Origin: Sphaerulina vaccinii
Taxonomy: Eukaryota; Ascomycota; Dothideomycetes; Mycosphaerellales; Mycosphaerellaceae
Length of the DNA stretch: 64,000 nt
Assembly (NCBI GenBank): GCA_022570795.1
Contig: JAKUDP010000006.1
Span: 806,001-870,000, forward strand
Reading direction: 5' to 3'
The position numbers and the translations under genes were made by a program. The notes beneath the pieces were generated by a model. That model was not told where the DNA came from. It saw only the letters and a list, made by a program, of their open reading frames with translations, and made no database searches. Below, piece by piece: positions 21,079 through 31,240 of the stretch. Each line of letters starts with the position of its first letter. Within the stretch, counting starts at the first letter, position 1.

Positions 21079-22332
21079 ATGGACGAATTGATGCATCTGT
21101 CCTTGCACGATAAGCTCATGATGAAGCAGGTCATGATCCTCCGAGATAGCGGGAACTTAACAGCAGGAGAGAAGAGATATGCGCTTCGCTGCGAAATCCA
21201 ATCGAAGGTACTCCTATGGGGTGTATCAGAGCTGAAACCGGTCATCACCGTTGATCAAATGGTGGCCATGGCCGTCATCATGACCAGCGACGACGGAGTA
21301 TGGATCACTTCCAGCGCCATTCGAACCTGGATCCTCAAGACATTCAAGTACTACAACCTTCGGGTCTTGGAAATATACTCCAATCGAATGGGGTCCGGGC
21401 ATTGGTTTCAGAGTACCATTTCTGTAAATACCAAGGAAGTCATTGAGGATTTCCCGGAAGTGCTTGCGCGCTTTGACCTACCACTTCTTCGAAGGTACGA
21501 TGAGATTGATGAAGAAAAGGAGTGTCAGGAGTATCAGATGACAACGGATGCTGGCCGTGTCTTCCTCAATGGCTGGCTCGAGCCACGTCGATCAGGCACA
21601 TTTCGCTTCCTGGATCTTTCGCCCGAGATACGCAACAAGATCTACGAGATGCTCTTCAAGTTCCCAGAGCCTGGCCTGGTCATTACCGACAACAAATCAG
21701 CGATGAGTCCTATCAACTCAGAGATTTCCCACAAGCACATATTCAAGGAAGAAACTGCTGCTCTCGATATCGGACCACTGCATAGAGTACTTGCGCTTCT
21801 CCAGACCAACAAGCAAATCTACCAGGAAGGTGCATCTCAGTTCTACAGCATCAACACTTTCCATTTTGGAGATCTCTGCGACGCCAACACTGCGCTTGGT
21901 GGAATGCCAAAGCACTTGAGAAAGCACATACAAAGCCTGCACATCCGCATGGCCGACCCAGCGACTATCCATGGCGGTATTGGTTACAACTGGGCCGCTA
22001 AGGTCGCTATGCTGCTTCGACATATGGCACCCAAGAAAGTCGTGTTGACCATTGCCAGCGAGAACGACTGGCTCGATGAGTATGTCGATACGCTACGCCA
22101 GGCAGATGATCGTAGCAGAGAGCGGCAGCGGAAGCGAAAAAACACGCGCCGTATGCGACCAGCACGTATTTTGCCGGTGACTTATGAGGACGTCCCGGAG
22201 CTGAAGGAGTTCGTGGCGCTTGCTCGCCGCGCGGAGAAGTTCGAGATCCATGGAGACGAGGGCGGATATTTTGCTGCTTTCTTCGCTGCTAAGCTCACGG
22301 GTCCAGAGATTCGGAGGACTTATCGTATCTGA
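21079..22332 (+). CDS. 2EXR/F-box-like domain protein of unknown function
   Basis: Single exon, 417 residues from the ATG at 21079 (MDELMHLSLHDKLMMK). The frame is open back to an ATG at 20803, but those 92 residues are Ser/Thr-rich, leader-like and would overlap ATP11, so the internal start is preferred. An N-terminal ~120-residue helical region (LTAGEKRYALRCEIQSK, SSAIRTWILKTFKYYNLR) resembles a DNA-binding-like module but is not identified. From about residue 180, FRFLDLSPEIRNKIYEMLF begins the fold common in Dothideomycete 2EXR/F-box-like proteins, followed by LLQTNKQIYQEGASQFYSINTFHF. These families are expanded in plant-associated fungi; function is unknown. Confidence 0.8.
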   Translation: MDELMHLSLHDKLMMKQVMILRDSGNLTAGEKRYALRCEIQSKVLLWGVSELKPVITVDQMVAMAVIMTSDDGVWITSSAIRTWILKTFKYYNLRVLEIYSNRMGSGHWFQSTISVNTKEVIEDFPEVLARFDLPLLRRYDEIDEEKECQEYQMTTDAGRVFLNGWLEPRRSGTFRFLDLSPEIRNKIYEMLFKFPEPGLVITDNKSAMSPINSEISHKHIFKEETAALDIGPLHRVLALLQTNKQIYQEGASQFYSINTFHFGDLCDANTALGGMPKHLRKHIQSLHIRMADPATIHGGIGYNWAAKVAMLLRHMAPKKVVLTIASENDWLDEYVDTLRQADDRSRERQRKRKNTRRMRPARILPVTYEDVPELKEFVALARRAEKFEIHGDEGGYFAAFFAAKLTGPEIRRTYRI

Positions 22333-22818
22333 GAGGCAGACGTATGGGTACGATCTAGTTCTAGGAGATCACGTCACGACAAAAGCACTCAGGTGTGCGA
22401 ATTGTAACATATAGAAACTTAACTCAATGAAATGAAATGATAAAACCTACAACAACGTCTCTCTCAAGCATCGCAACGGCCATACTCCCAGAAAAGCTAT
22501 CAAATATCTATCCCCAAGCAGACCCAAGTGAATTGATTGATATGATATACTCGGATCTAAAGCGGATCTTTATCAAGGAAGCTTGGCCGAGCTTGAGCTC
22601 TGGAGAAGTGTGGAGCTCTGGAGAAATCGAAAGCTTGGTTCCTTGCCAATCATACCACGAGGACGACCACTCGAAGGATGGGAATGCCGATCACCGGGGG
22701 AATGCAAAGCGACCTCGCGTGGGAATGATGATGATGTAGGTGGTTCTCCCTCTCACGTTGTCTTTCTATCTCTTCACCCCAGTTCCACCAGCGCTGCAGT
22801 GCTGCTGTATTTGACGCG
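22333..22818. other. intergenic region
   Basis: About 490 bp between two plus-strand genes. A 100-codon plus frame (22437-22739) beginning MIKPTTTSLSS is open but has Lys/Asp/His-rich low-complexity ends and no recognisable feature; it could be a small gene, but I do not call it. The rest is presumably the promoter of the MFS gene. Confidence 0.4.
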
Positions 22819-24476
22819 ATGGACAAAGCGGACATCACAGCGAAATACGACAGCGATGGCGACCGCACGCCCATCCACGAGGAACATACCATTGACTCGT
22901 CGGCAAAGCACGTGTCATCAGATATAGACTCGGATCCAGATGCGGGCAAGAGTGAGGAAGAACGAGCAGCAATCGTACGCCAGTATCCCACTCCATACCC
23001 TGCACTCATCCATTCATACTGACACGCGCCTTAGGACAAAAAACTCCTCCGAAAGCTCGACTTACGCCTAATTCCCTGGCTCACACTCCTCTACCTCGTC
23101 TCCTTCCTCGACAGAACAAACATCGGAAACGCGAAAATTGATGGACTTATCACTGACTTAAAAATGACTCAAGGCCAATACCAGGCTTCGCTTTCGATTT
23201 TCTTCGTATCATATTCACTGTTTGAACCTTTGACGAATGTACTATTGAAGAAGCTCAGACCTTCGATTTTTTTGCCTATAATCATGGTTCTCTGGGGTAT
23301 CTGTATGGTCTGCATGGGACTTGTGCATAACTTCTCCGGACTAGCTGTGGCAAGATTTTTCCTGGGAATGTTTGAGGCTGGATTATTTCCTGGGGTGAAC
23401 TATTATCTTTCTTGCTGGTATAAGAGAAGTGAATTCGGTATCCGAGCTGCCATCTTCTTCTCCGCTGCTGCTCTTGCTGGATCTTTTGGTGGACTGCTAG
23501 CTGCTGGTATCATTCAGATGAGAGGTGTAGGAGGCAAACCTGGCTGGGCATGGTGAGCATAGCTACCATCCTGCTGATCTTACCTCGTGTATACTAATAC
23601 TCTTTTAGGATCTTCATCCTAGAAGGCCTAGCAACAGTCCTAATCGGCATAGCATCATACTGGATGGTCCACGACTTCCCAACAGAAGCCACATTCCTCT
23701 CCTCGGACGACCGTAAGCGCGTCCTACGACGTCTCCAAGCGGACAAACAAAGCAGTGCTCAACACGAAGAGTTCAAAATGAAATATTTCTGGCAATCCAT
23801 GCGCGACTGGAAAACTTGGGCATATTCTGTCGTTTACATGGGCTGCGATATGCCGCTTTATGCTTTCAGTCTCTTTTTGCCTACGATCATTCGCGAAAGT
23901 GGATTTGCGGGGACTAGTACTACGACTTCGAACTTGCTTAGCGTTCCGCCATATGCTGCTGCTGCGATACTTACTATTATGATTGGGTGGTATTCGGATC
24001 GGACGAAGAATAGGGGATTGGCGAATGCCTGTGTTTCGCTGTTGGGGATTGCTGGCTTTGCTATGTTGCTCGGTAGTGCGAGTCCGAAAGTCCAGTATGG
24101 TGGTGTGTTCCTCGCCGCGATGGGGATTTACCCATGTGTACCGAACACGATTGCGTGGGCGTCAAACAATCTCGATGGCAGTTATAAGAGAGGTGTCACG
24201 ATGGGTGTTTTTATTGGTTGGGGCAACTTGAATGGAGTCGTCTCTTCGAACATTTACCCGACGAAGACTGGACCCAGATTCCAGCCTGGACATGGAGTCG
24301 TGCTCGGATATCTCACGGTATGCTTGCTCGGTGGCAGTCTGGCAACTCATTTCTTGCTGGAGGCAGAGAACAAGAAACGCAAAGCTGGAAAGAGAGACCA
24401 CCTCATCGAGGGTAAGAGTCAAGAAGAGCTCCATGACCTTGGAGACAGGGTGCCGGATTTCATGTACACGACCTAG
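22819..24476 (+). CDS. MFS transporter, anion:cation symporter (allantoate permease/Tna1) type
   Basis: Three exons, 513 residues: introns 22975-23034 (GTACGC...CTTAG) and 23553-23608 (GTGAGC...TACTAATAC branch...TTTAG), stop TAG at 24474-24476. A charged cytoplasmic N-terminus (~70 residues) precedes 12 predicted helices. The family motif LDLRLIPWLTLLYLVSFLDRTNIGNAK is split here only for reading: RLIPWLTLLY then LVSFLDRTNIGNAK. Further motifs are ARFFLGMFEAGLFPGVNYYL, a central loop (DFPTEATFLSSDDRKRVLRR) and GWYSDRTKNR. This is the Dal5/Tna1-like family that imports organic anions such as allantoate, nicotinate or other carboxylates with protons. Specific substrate unknown. It converges on the GMC oxidoreductase, 113 bp apart. 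Confidence 0.92.
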
Positions 24477-24526
24477 TAGAATCGACAGAATGCGAGCTCT
24501 AGTGAGCCTCAGACCAAGCAAACATC

Positions 24527-24541
24527 ATGGTATCATACCAT
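24527..24541. repeat. perfect 7-1-7 inverted repeat between convergent genes
   Basis: ATGGTAT-C-ATACCAT lies in the 113 bp separating the MFS and GMC stop codons. It could form a hairpin in either 3' UTR, but a role in 3' end formation is only inference. Confidence 0.6.
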
Positions 24542-24589
24542 ATCATATCAACCAAACGTCACGTCTACATACAATTTTCCCACTCCCAC

Positions 24590-26647
24590 TCACTTCGCAA
24601 CAACACCGTTAAGTCCACCATGCAACCAATCATTCTTAATCAAATCCGCAGCCTTTTCAGCCACAGCATAAACACTACTCACAATATTCCCACTCACATG
24701 ATTCGGGAAAATCGAAGCATCAACGCAACGAATATTCTTCGTACCCTTAACCACAAGTTTAGTATCAGTAGCATCACCCATAGCCACAGAACCACAAGCA
24801 TGATATTCCGACATGCAAATATCTCTCGCAGCCTCCTTCATCTGCGCAGTAGAATTCATATCTGCCTCTGGAGCAGGGTAAAGACGTTTGGCAATCTTAT
24901 CGCTCATGTGAGCAGATTTTTCGACTTTTCCTAACATTTTGAGTCCTGCGGCGAGGACGTCGACGTCGGCTTCGTTTTTCAGGAAAGCTGGGTCGACGGC
25001 TGGGTGGTCTGAGGCGTTGGAGGTTTTGATGTGCACTGTACCTCTGCTGAGTGGGTATTGGAGACACATAGCAGCGGAAATGGCGTGTGGGTCGTTGATT
25101 GGATCTGCTGGAGGTGGGAAGACGCGGCTTTGGTCCATGATGCCTTCTTCCATTCCGTAATGGCTTGGTACGAGGACGAGTTGTAGATTGGCAGATTTGT
25201 CGTCCTTCAAGTGGGCGATTGTCTGCTTGTATTGCTTTTGCTGGTATGGTGTTAGGCCTGGGAGCTGGGCTTCGATATTCTTGATCACATTGTCGAGCTC
25301 TTCTTGTGTGGCGAATTGCTTGTATGGGAAGAAACCTTGCATGGAGCAGATACTGGTCAGTGGACCGCCGCCTGTCTCTGCGAGTTGCTTTTGAGCAGCT
25401 TCCATGACGGCTGGGTTGTGGATTGCTTCGAGAGTCATGTTGCCTGGCTTGACTTCCCAGCATCCTACAGTTAAGACGTGGTCCTGGAAGTTGGCTCCGA
25501 TAGCTTTGTTCTCGATCTTGGGCTCGACGCCTGCTGCACGGATGATTTCTGGGTCACCGATGCCAGAAAGCTCGAGCATCTGTGGTGACTGAATGGCACC
25601 ACCGGCAACGAGAACTTCCTTCTTGGCTGCAACAGTGTGTGTCTGGCCACCGTGCGTGAAAGTGACGCCTGTCGCAGTGTTGCCGTCAAGCTCGATGCGC
25701 TGGACCATAGCAGAGGTCAGAACGTGCAGGTTTGGTCGCTGGGCATTGGCCTGGAAGTATCCTCGTGCAGCGTACGATCGGAGACCCTTGTTGGGGCCAC
25801 TTCGAGCGACAAGACCAAGAGTGTTGTAGAAACCCTGTCGCACAGTCAGCAAGCGTATACAAAGGTATCGTCAGGATAAACATACGATGTGGTCACCACT
25901 CCAAGGGTCGACTGGCTTCTTGTCCAAGCCACAGGCCTCGTCACAAGCCTTGATGAAGTCGTCCTCGATCGGTAGACGCCAGTCGTTGAAAGACGTCTTT
26001 GCAGGTCCAGAAGTGCCGTGGTGCTCGCCAACGAATGGGAATGTAGAGCGTTCTGTCACGCTGTCGTCGATTGGTTCGAGTGTCTGATGCTTGCGCATGT
26101 ACTTCATCATCTCGTCGGCGCTCCAACTCTCGTCTTCTGCGATGATAGCCCAGTCGTCATAATCTTGCTTCGAGCCGCGAACGTCTACACCATGTTATCA
26201 GCTTCTGTTCAGAACGTAGGCAGTCACAACACGTACACATCATGTAGTTGATAGCTGAGGATCCTCCCAGAGCTTTGCCGCGAGGGATGTGGTGTCGGCG
26301 GCCCTTGTTTGCTTCTTGAGGCTCAGTCATGAAGCCCCAGTCATAGTCGGGGTTGTTGAACGTTTGCATGAACATGACTGGAGAGTCCACGAGCATGTCT
26401 CCAAGCTTGCTGGTTCCTGCTTCCAGGACACCAACTAGTGTTTATGTCAGAGTGTTGCTTCATATCCTACATATATGATCGTTCGCCCACCTTTGATATC
26501 CTCATTCTCAGTCAATCGTGCAGCGACGACCAGACCTGCTGTGCCGCCACCACATACGATGAAGTCGTAGTCATGCTTGAGGAACTCCTCTGGGGAGGTG
26601 TGAAGCGCAGGAAGGTCGCTGTGGCCGTTGACTCCGTTGGCTGCCAT
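24590..26647 (-). CDS. GMC oxidoreductase (FAD-dependent)
   Basis: Four exons, 632 residues: start 26647, introns 26435-26490, 26185-26236 and 25835-25885 (all GT-AG and in frame), stop TGA at 24590. The FAD Rossmann motif is DFIVCGGGTAGLVVAARL (about residues 27-44). GMC signature 1 is GKALGGSSAINYMMYVRGS, spanning intron 2; signature 2 is GAIQSPQMLELSGIG. The C-terminal active-site region shows EYHACGSVAMG and FPNHVSGN, supplying the His/Asn-type catalytic pair. GMC enzymes oxidise alcohols, sugars or choline. No signal peptide is seen, so it is probably intracellular, unlike secreted aryl-alcohol or glucose oxidases. The closest recognisable type is choline dehydrogenase/alcohol oxidase-like; substrate not assignable. 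Confidence 0.93.
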
Positions 26648-27732
26648 CGTGAGCTTGGTGTCGGCTGTCAAGGGAATTGGGAGTATAGTAGTCTGATACG
26701 AGCTGGGAAAGGCCAGCAGCTTCAGGGAGCTTTCATATACAATCCCAAAGGTCAATCACATGGGACTCAAATTCCGCGTACTTCATGCAGGGCAGAAGCT
26801 AAGACAACGACTTGAACACCCCGCTTCACCTTGGTGGCATGGCCAAGTGTAGATCCAGTGGACCGTAGAGCGCGGCTTGTGCACCGGCTTGCACCAGAAG
26901 CAGCGATAGCTCGCTCAGAAAGTCCGGATCTGCCTCGTACTTGTCAGCCAGACGCCTCATCTGAGTGAGCTGAGTCGAGGTTGGCCGCATATTCTGCTGT
27001 GTAACAAGAGTCTTACGCCTAAGTAGTGGCTGAATGCACGCTCGTTCGGAAGAGGCATGTCCCAATTGCTTGCCTGTATGGCAAGCGATAAATGCAATGA
27101 AGTCGTACCTCCTTGCAAACTGTAATGGAGATCTCTCGCAGTACCTTTCTTCGCCTCATCAGCTGAGGTCTTTAGAACAGGACATCCTTCGACAATTCGT
27201 GGACTTAGGGCGGGCCGCAGTGCCTAGGTCGTGCCGTTATGCACTCCTCCACACAGTCGAGATGCGGGGTTGAGTTTCTTGCTGGTGAAGCTGTCCGAAA
27301 ATGGAGTCGTCCTGGGCGGAATGCCAGCGCAAGACTCGAAACAGCGACCACTTGGAAACAGGTCGATCTGTTTGGTGGCGAGGGAAGTGAGACTGTTGCT
27401 GACCCGGAAACAACTCACTGTTCGGTGGCGAGAAAGGGGAAACCGTTGCTAGGCTGACCAAATTCTTCAGCTATTTTCGCTGAGCGCTGGTGGCTCTTAT
27501 TGTACTACTAAGTACAAGTGCTGTCCATCTCGTGTCTCGCGTCTTGCTTTTGGTTCTCACATACCTTTACACGAACCATCCTCCCTCGATGTGACACGGA
27601 ATATGCGTATAACTCCAAAAACTCCGCTCGAATGTCGTTATGCGTGAAGTCGACATCGTTCCCCCGTTCTTTCATGAATCTGGAGACACGATCTCTTCGG
27701 CATCGTGGGTTCAGAACAGCTGATGAATCGGC
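26648..27732. other. intergenic region
   Basis: About 1.1 kb between the GMC start and the homocitrate synthase stop. A 79-codon minus frame (26826-27065) ending LAMPPR has a plausible helical composition but no start context or motif. A two-unit 50-bp tandem repeat is listed separately. No gene called. Confidence 0.45.
27369..27460 (+). repeat. two-unit 50-bp tandem repeat
   Basis: TGTT(T/C)GGTGGCGAG recurs at 27369 and 27419, followed in both units by GTGAGACTGTTGCTGACC-like sequence (second copy GGAAACCGTTGCTAGGCTGACC). It lies in intergenic DNA, with no coding reading supported. Confidence 0.6.
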
Positions 27733-29270
27733 TCATGACACGACTGCAGTCTTGCTCTTCTTAGAAGCAGGAACCTCAGCCTGTGCATCAGCGGCGTCGT
27801 CAATAGAGCGCTTCTCCGACTCCTTGTTGAGATCTCTCTCAGCTTGCGCGTACTTCTTCTTCTCCTGCTCACTAAGCTGGAGAAGTTCTCGCTCACGATC
27901 GGCGCTCAGGTTGAAGTGGAAATTTCGAATAATGCTGTCTGCATCATCAATGGCAAGTGATCTCACATCGGCAAGAGCCTTGATCTTGAGTGTGACAGCC
28001 TTGATTTGAGCATCAGTCATGCCCAGACCAAGTTGCTCAGCACGCGACTTGATCGCGTTCCATCCAGTCAGTCTTGAGGCGAAGTGGACGTATCGGCTCA
28101 TACCGAAATCGGCAGGGTTGATGATTTCGTATGTGGATGGGTTGTTGAGGATGGCCTTGGCGTGAATACCGGCCTTGTGCGTGAAAGCACAGAATCCAGT
28201 GATTGGGTTGTTGAACGGGACGTTGATCTCGACGGCGTCTGCGACAAGATCCTCCAGTGCCTTCAGCTTCTCGAGCTTGTACTTGGACTTGACATAGTCG
28301 CGGTCCGCCACAATCATGCGGGCCATGAGTCCACCAAGAGGAGTGATACCATTTCGCTCACCGATACCGATGACTGATGTGTCGATGTGTGTGGCACCAG
28401 CCTCGAGGGCGCAGTAAGCGTTGGCAATGGCGCATCCAGTGTCGTCGTGGAAATGCGTTTCGATGTCACAGCTGACTACACCGCGTAGTGTTCGGACCAG
28501 ATCGTAGACTTGACGAGGAGTTGCACATCCGACAGTATCTGCAATACCCACACGGTGCACACCGACCTTGTCCACAGCGCTGTAGATGGTCAGAAGATCC
28601 ACCAGGTTACTTCTGAAGGAATCCTCAGAGCTGAATCGGATCTCCTTGCCCTGCGACTTGACGTATTCGATAACCTCGATCGCAGTGTTCTTGATGTATG
28701 TCATATCCTTGCCGTGGCTGTGCTCCATCAGATGGCTGCTGGTGCCAATAACGACATCCACGCCGTCCACACCGGTGGAGACTGCGAGCTTAGCATCGCT
28801 CATGTTGCATCGCACGTGTGTCAGGATCTTGGCCTTCAAGCCGAGCTTGCAGATGGCCTCGCAGTCCAGTCTCGACTGCTCACTCGCTGCTGGCGAGGTC
28901 AGCTCAATGTAGTCCACACCAAAGTCATCGAGCGCCTTGGCGATCTTGATCTTGGTCTCTGTGTCGAAGTAGGCGTTGGCGAACTGCTCTCCCTCTCGTA
29001 ACGTCGATTCGATGATCTTGAAGTTCGATACATTGCTCAGGAAGTCCTGTACGGGTGCGTATGGGTTGGTGGATTGTGGTCTTGAGGCCTGCTTGGTCTC
29101 GAATGCTCTGCGGTCTGTTAGCGTGCTGACGTGACACGATAGCTAATCGCATACTGGAAGCCTTCAGGGTTGGCATGCGCTGTTCCATTCGTTCCGTTGC
29201 TGACTCCATTGCCATTGGCGTGGCCGTTGGTGCCATTGGTTTGAGGCTCCTCGTCTGGTGCTGGACACAT
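27733..29270 (-). CDS. LYS20: homocitrate synthase (first step of lysine synthesis)
   Basis: Two exons, 496 residues: start 29270 (MCPAPDEEPQTNGTNG), intron 29108-29154 (47 bp, GTATGC donor, CTAAC branch, CGCAG acceptor), stop TGA at 27733. It condenses acetyl-CoA with 2-oxoglutarate to homocitrate, opening the alpha-aminoadipate pathway, and is normally feedback-inhibited by lysine. Family motifs are IIESTLREGEQFANAYF near residue 65, DYIELTSPAASEQS, the metal-ligand box ETHFHDDTGCAIANAYCALE, and FTHKAGIHAKA. A Gly/Asn-rich N-terminal ~35 residues precedes the barrel. The C-terminal tail has KRSIDD and SKKSK clusters, compatible with the nuclear location reported for yeast Lys20/21. A TGAGTCA site lies 146 bp upstream. 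Confidence 0.95.
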
Positions 29271-29415
29271 CTTTGCTGTGTGTGCTGGGTGTACTCCGCG
29301 ATCGGAGATGCGCGATGTGGTGATGGAGGAGAGTGTGATTGTTGTGGGTGAGATCGAACAAAGAAAGCCAATGCCTGTGTTTTGTAGGCAGAGGAAGGTG
29401 TGGGGTGTTTCGTGG

Positions 29416-29422
29416 TGAGTCA
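29416..29422. promoter_or_regulatory. TGAGTCA, candidate cross-pathway control (Gcn4/CpcA) site
   Basis: TGAGTCA matches the TGA(C/G)TCA core bound by Gcn4/CPC1/CpcA, which activate amino acid biosynthesis genes on starvation. It lies 146 bp upstream of the homocitrate synthase ATG at 29270. Function is inference from motif and position. Confidence 0.45.
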
Positions 29423-29972
29423 AGTGAAGAGTCAAAGGTCGAGTAGGAGTCAAAGAAGGTGATGAAGCTCGCTCGCACCAGTGACGACTTCTGCATTGAC
29501 CAAGGGACACAAAATTTTGCTACCGACGAGCACAGCGAGCTGCAGACCAAGGCCGTTGTCGCTGGGGTAAGATCCACTAGTCTTACTATCACGTGCGCAT
29601 TTCACCGATTTCTCCGAGGCCTGTGTTTTCTACTCACGCGTCTACTTTGTCTTCGTTGGTGTTGTTCGTTCTATCGCTGTGATAGTCTGGTCTTGAAGCC
29701 AGAACTTTCTCTCGTCTACTTGCCACTCCCTCTCGCGCTTGATATCGATCATCACGCCACTGCTTGACGGACACGGGACGAGCACGGCAAGACTGATGCA
29801 TGCACGACGAATGCGAGGCTGTAGCTAGACTACTGCCGTCTACAGGCGGTGAACATGGGAGGATTGCAGCGCATCGGGACAATGGTGTGCCTAGTCTAGG
29901 AACAAGAGCGATTACTTAGGCAGTCTTGGTATGTCGCATGTCTAGCTTGCTGGCAGAGTGGTCTGCACCTTG

Positions 29973-30110
29973 GAGCAATGCGAATGAAGAGTGTCTTGCA
30001 TGTGCGAAGCTAGTGGAAGACTCTTGTTCTGGCCAGCAGACAACATGGATTCGAGACAACACGGATACTGTAAGCGACGCGTAGAAGAGCAGTGTATAGG
30101 AGTGCAATGC
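29973..30110 (+). repeat. dispersed repeat, copy B
   Basis: Same-orientation counterpart of 448-603; shares the GCGAAGCTAGTGGA...GACTCTTGTTCTGGCCAG block and the CGCGTAGAAGAGCAG block with intervening divergence. No target-site duplication could be confirmed by eye. Confidence 0.55.
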
Positions 30111-30564
30111 TCTGCATCCGACTTCATCACAGACCATCTTCCAGATCCTCGAATACTTACACTTTGATTGGGTCCATGATGGCGAGATGTCTAGATTGTG
30201 AGACGACACGAAATCCTCATTCGACTGCTCATGGCGAGGATGCGAGCCAGATCGAGACGTCGCTTCGCAAGTACAGCGAACAATGGCCTTACACCTTGGT
30301 CAAAGAACAAAGACCAAGCACAAGGCAAGCATCAACGCCTTTGTCTAAAGTTGTCCAACTTCTCTTTGAACTCTTTCACCAAAAAACGGCACAAAGGAAT
30401 CTCATGCGTTACATATACCCTCTCCCTCCACCCATCCCTCAGACTTCCGCTCCTTAGCTTTCTAGACTATCCTGTAAGTCTAGTCTAGGATTCTCATATT
30501 ACCTCTCCGATACTACATAGTTCGCCGGTCGAACTATCTCCCCTACACACTCATCTATCTCAAC

Positions 30565-30879
30565 ATGTTCGGCAAAAGATTCACTTCTCGCGCCATTACC
30601 CCCTCCCCATCCCCTACCTCATCAACAGCATTCGAGCCCCTCTCCGCCGCAATAGCAGAAGTCGTCATACAATCCTGGGACTCCCACGTCGAAAGCTGGC
30701 AAGGCTCCAGTGATGCTCTGACAGACTGGCTCAATGAACGCTGGGCAAAGACAGGAGTCCAAGTAGCCCGAGAGACTGTATGCTTCACACTTCGTGCAGC
30801 AGGACGAGATGCTAGAATGGGATTGCAGGATCCTAAAGGTGGGAGATGTTTGAGGGAGAGTATTGAGTGGGTTTACTGA
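30565..30879 (+). CDS. small hypothetical protein
   Basis: Single frame, 104 residues (MFGKRFTSRAITPSPSP...). ATG context TCAACATGTTC is good, and codon use resembles the neighbouring genes. A Ser/Pro-rich N-terminus is followed by a compact stretch with three Trp (QSWDSHVESWQG, LTDWLNERWAKTG) and a short basic end (AAGRDARMGLQDPK). No signal peptide, membrane segment or recognised domain. It may be a real lineage-specific protein or a fortuitous frame; there is no splice evidence to help. Confidence 0.45.
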   Translation: MFGKRFTSRAITPSPSPTSSTAFEPLSAAIAEVVIQSWDSHVESWQGSSDALTDWLNERWAKTGVQVARETVCFTLRAAGRDARMGLQDPKGGRCLRESIEWVY

Positions 30880-31240
30880 AGCCGAAGCCTCTGATTCGCT
30901 CATCTGAATGGGTACACTGTCCTGTCTGCGATCGGAGTGGCGTGGTTTCCCGAAATCTGCAGAGTGGTCGTGTCTTTGGTCCTCAGTTTTGACTATGTCT
31001 TCGCTGGAAGTGGCTGTTTTCCGAAGCAGGAGCATTGGGTGGAATGTAGGTATTCTTTCTGCTGCGTTTCAGCGTAGTTTGCGCACGATGAATGAAAGGT
31101 TTGTTCCGCCGTACACGTGGAACTGGGTACAATTATCATCTATTGCGCCTAGTGTCTCTCCAGACTTTCTCTGCTGATTTGAATCTGCCGTCGCCTTGAA
31201 CGGCATAGCCCTTGCTCGCTTTCAAAGATACTTTCTTCCC
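30880..31240. other. short intergenic region
   Basis: 360 bp between the small hypothetical protein and the INO80 subunit gene, tail to tail. Nothing further seen. Confidence 0.5.

Larger units (their letters stand above)
29271..30564. other. intergenic region with repeat copy B
   Basis: About 1.3 kb holding the homocitrate synthase promoter and 5' leader, repeat copy B and the putative promoter of the 30565-30879 frame. Minus frames over 29118-29592 read through the homocitrate synthase leader and are not counted. Confidence 0.5.

Noticed and set aside
17894..26647. Idea of a secondary-metabolite cluster (4CL-like ligase, MFS, GMC oxidoreductase)
   Set aside because: No backbone synthase, and housekeeping ATP11 sits inside; each family also occurs in primary metabolism.
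28510..29001. 163-codon plus frame antisense to homocitrate synthase
   Set aside because: Shadow of the strongly coding minus strand.
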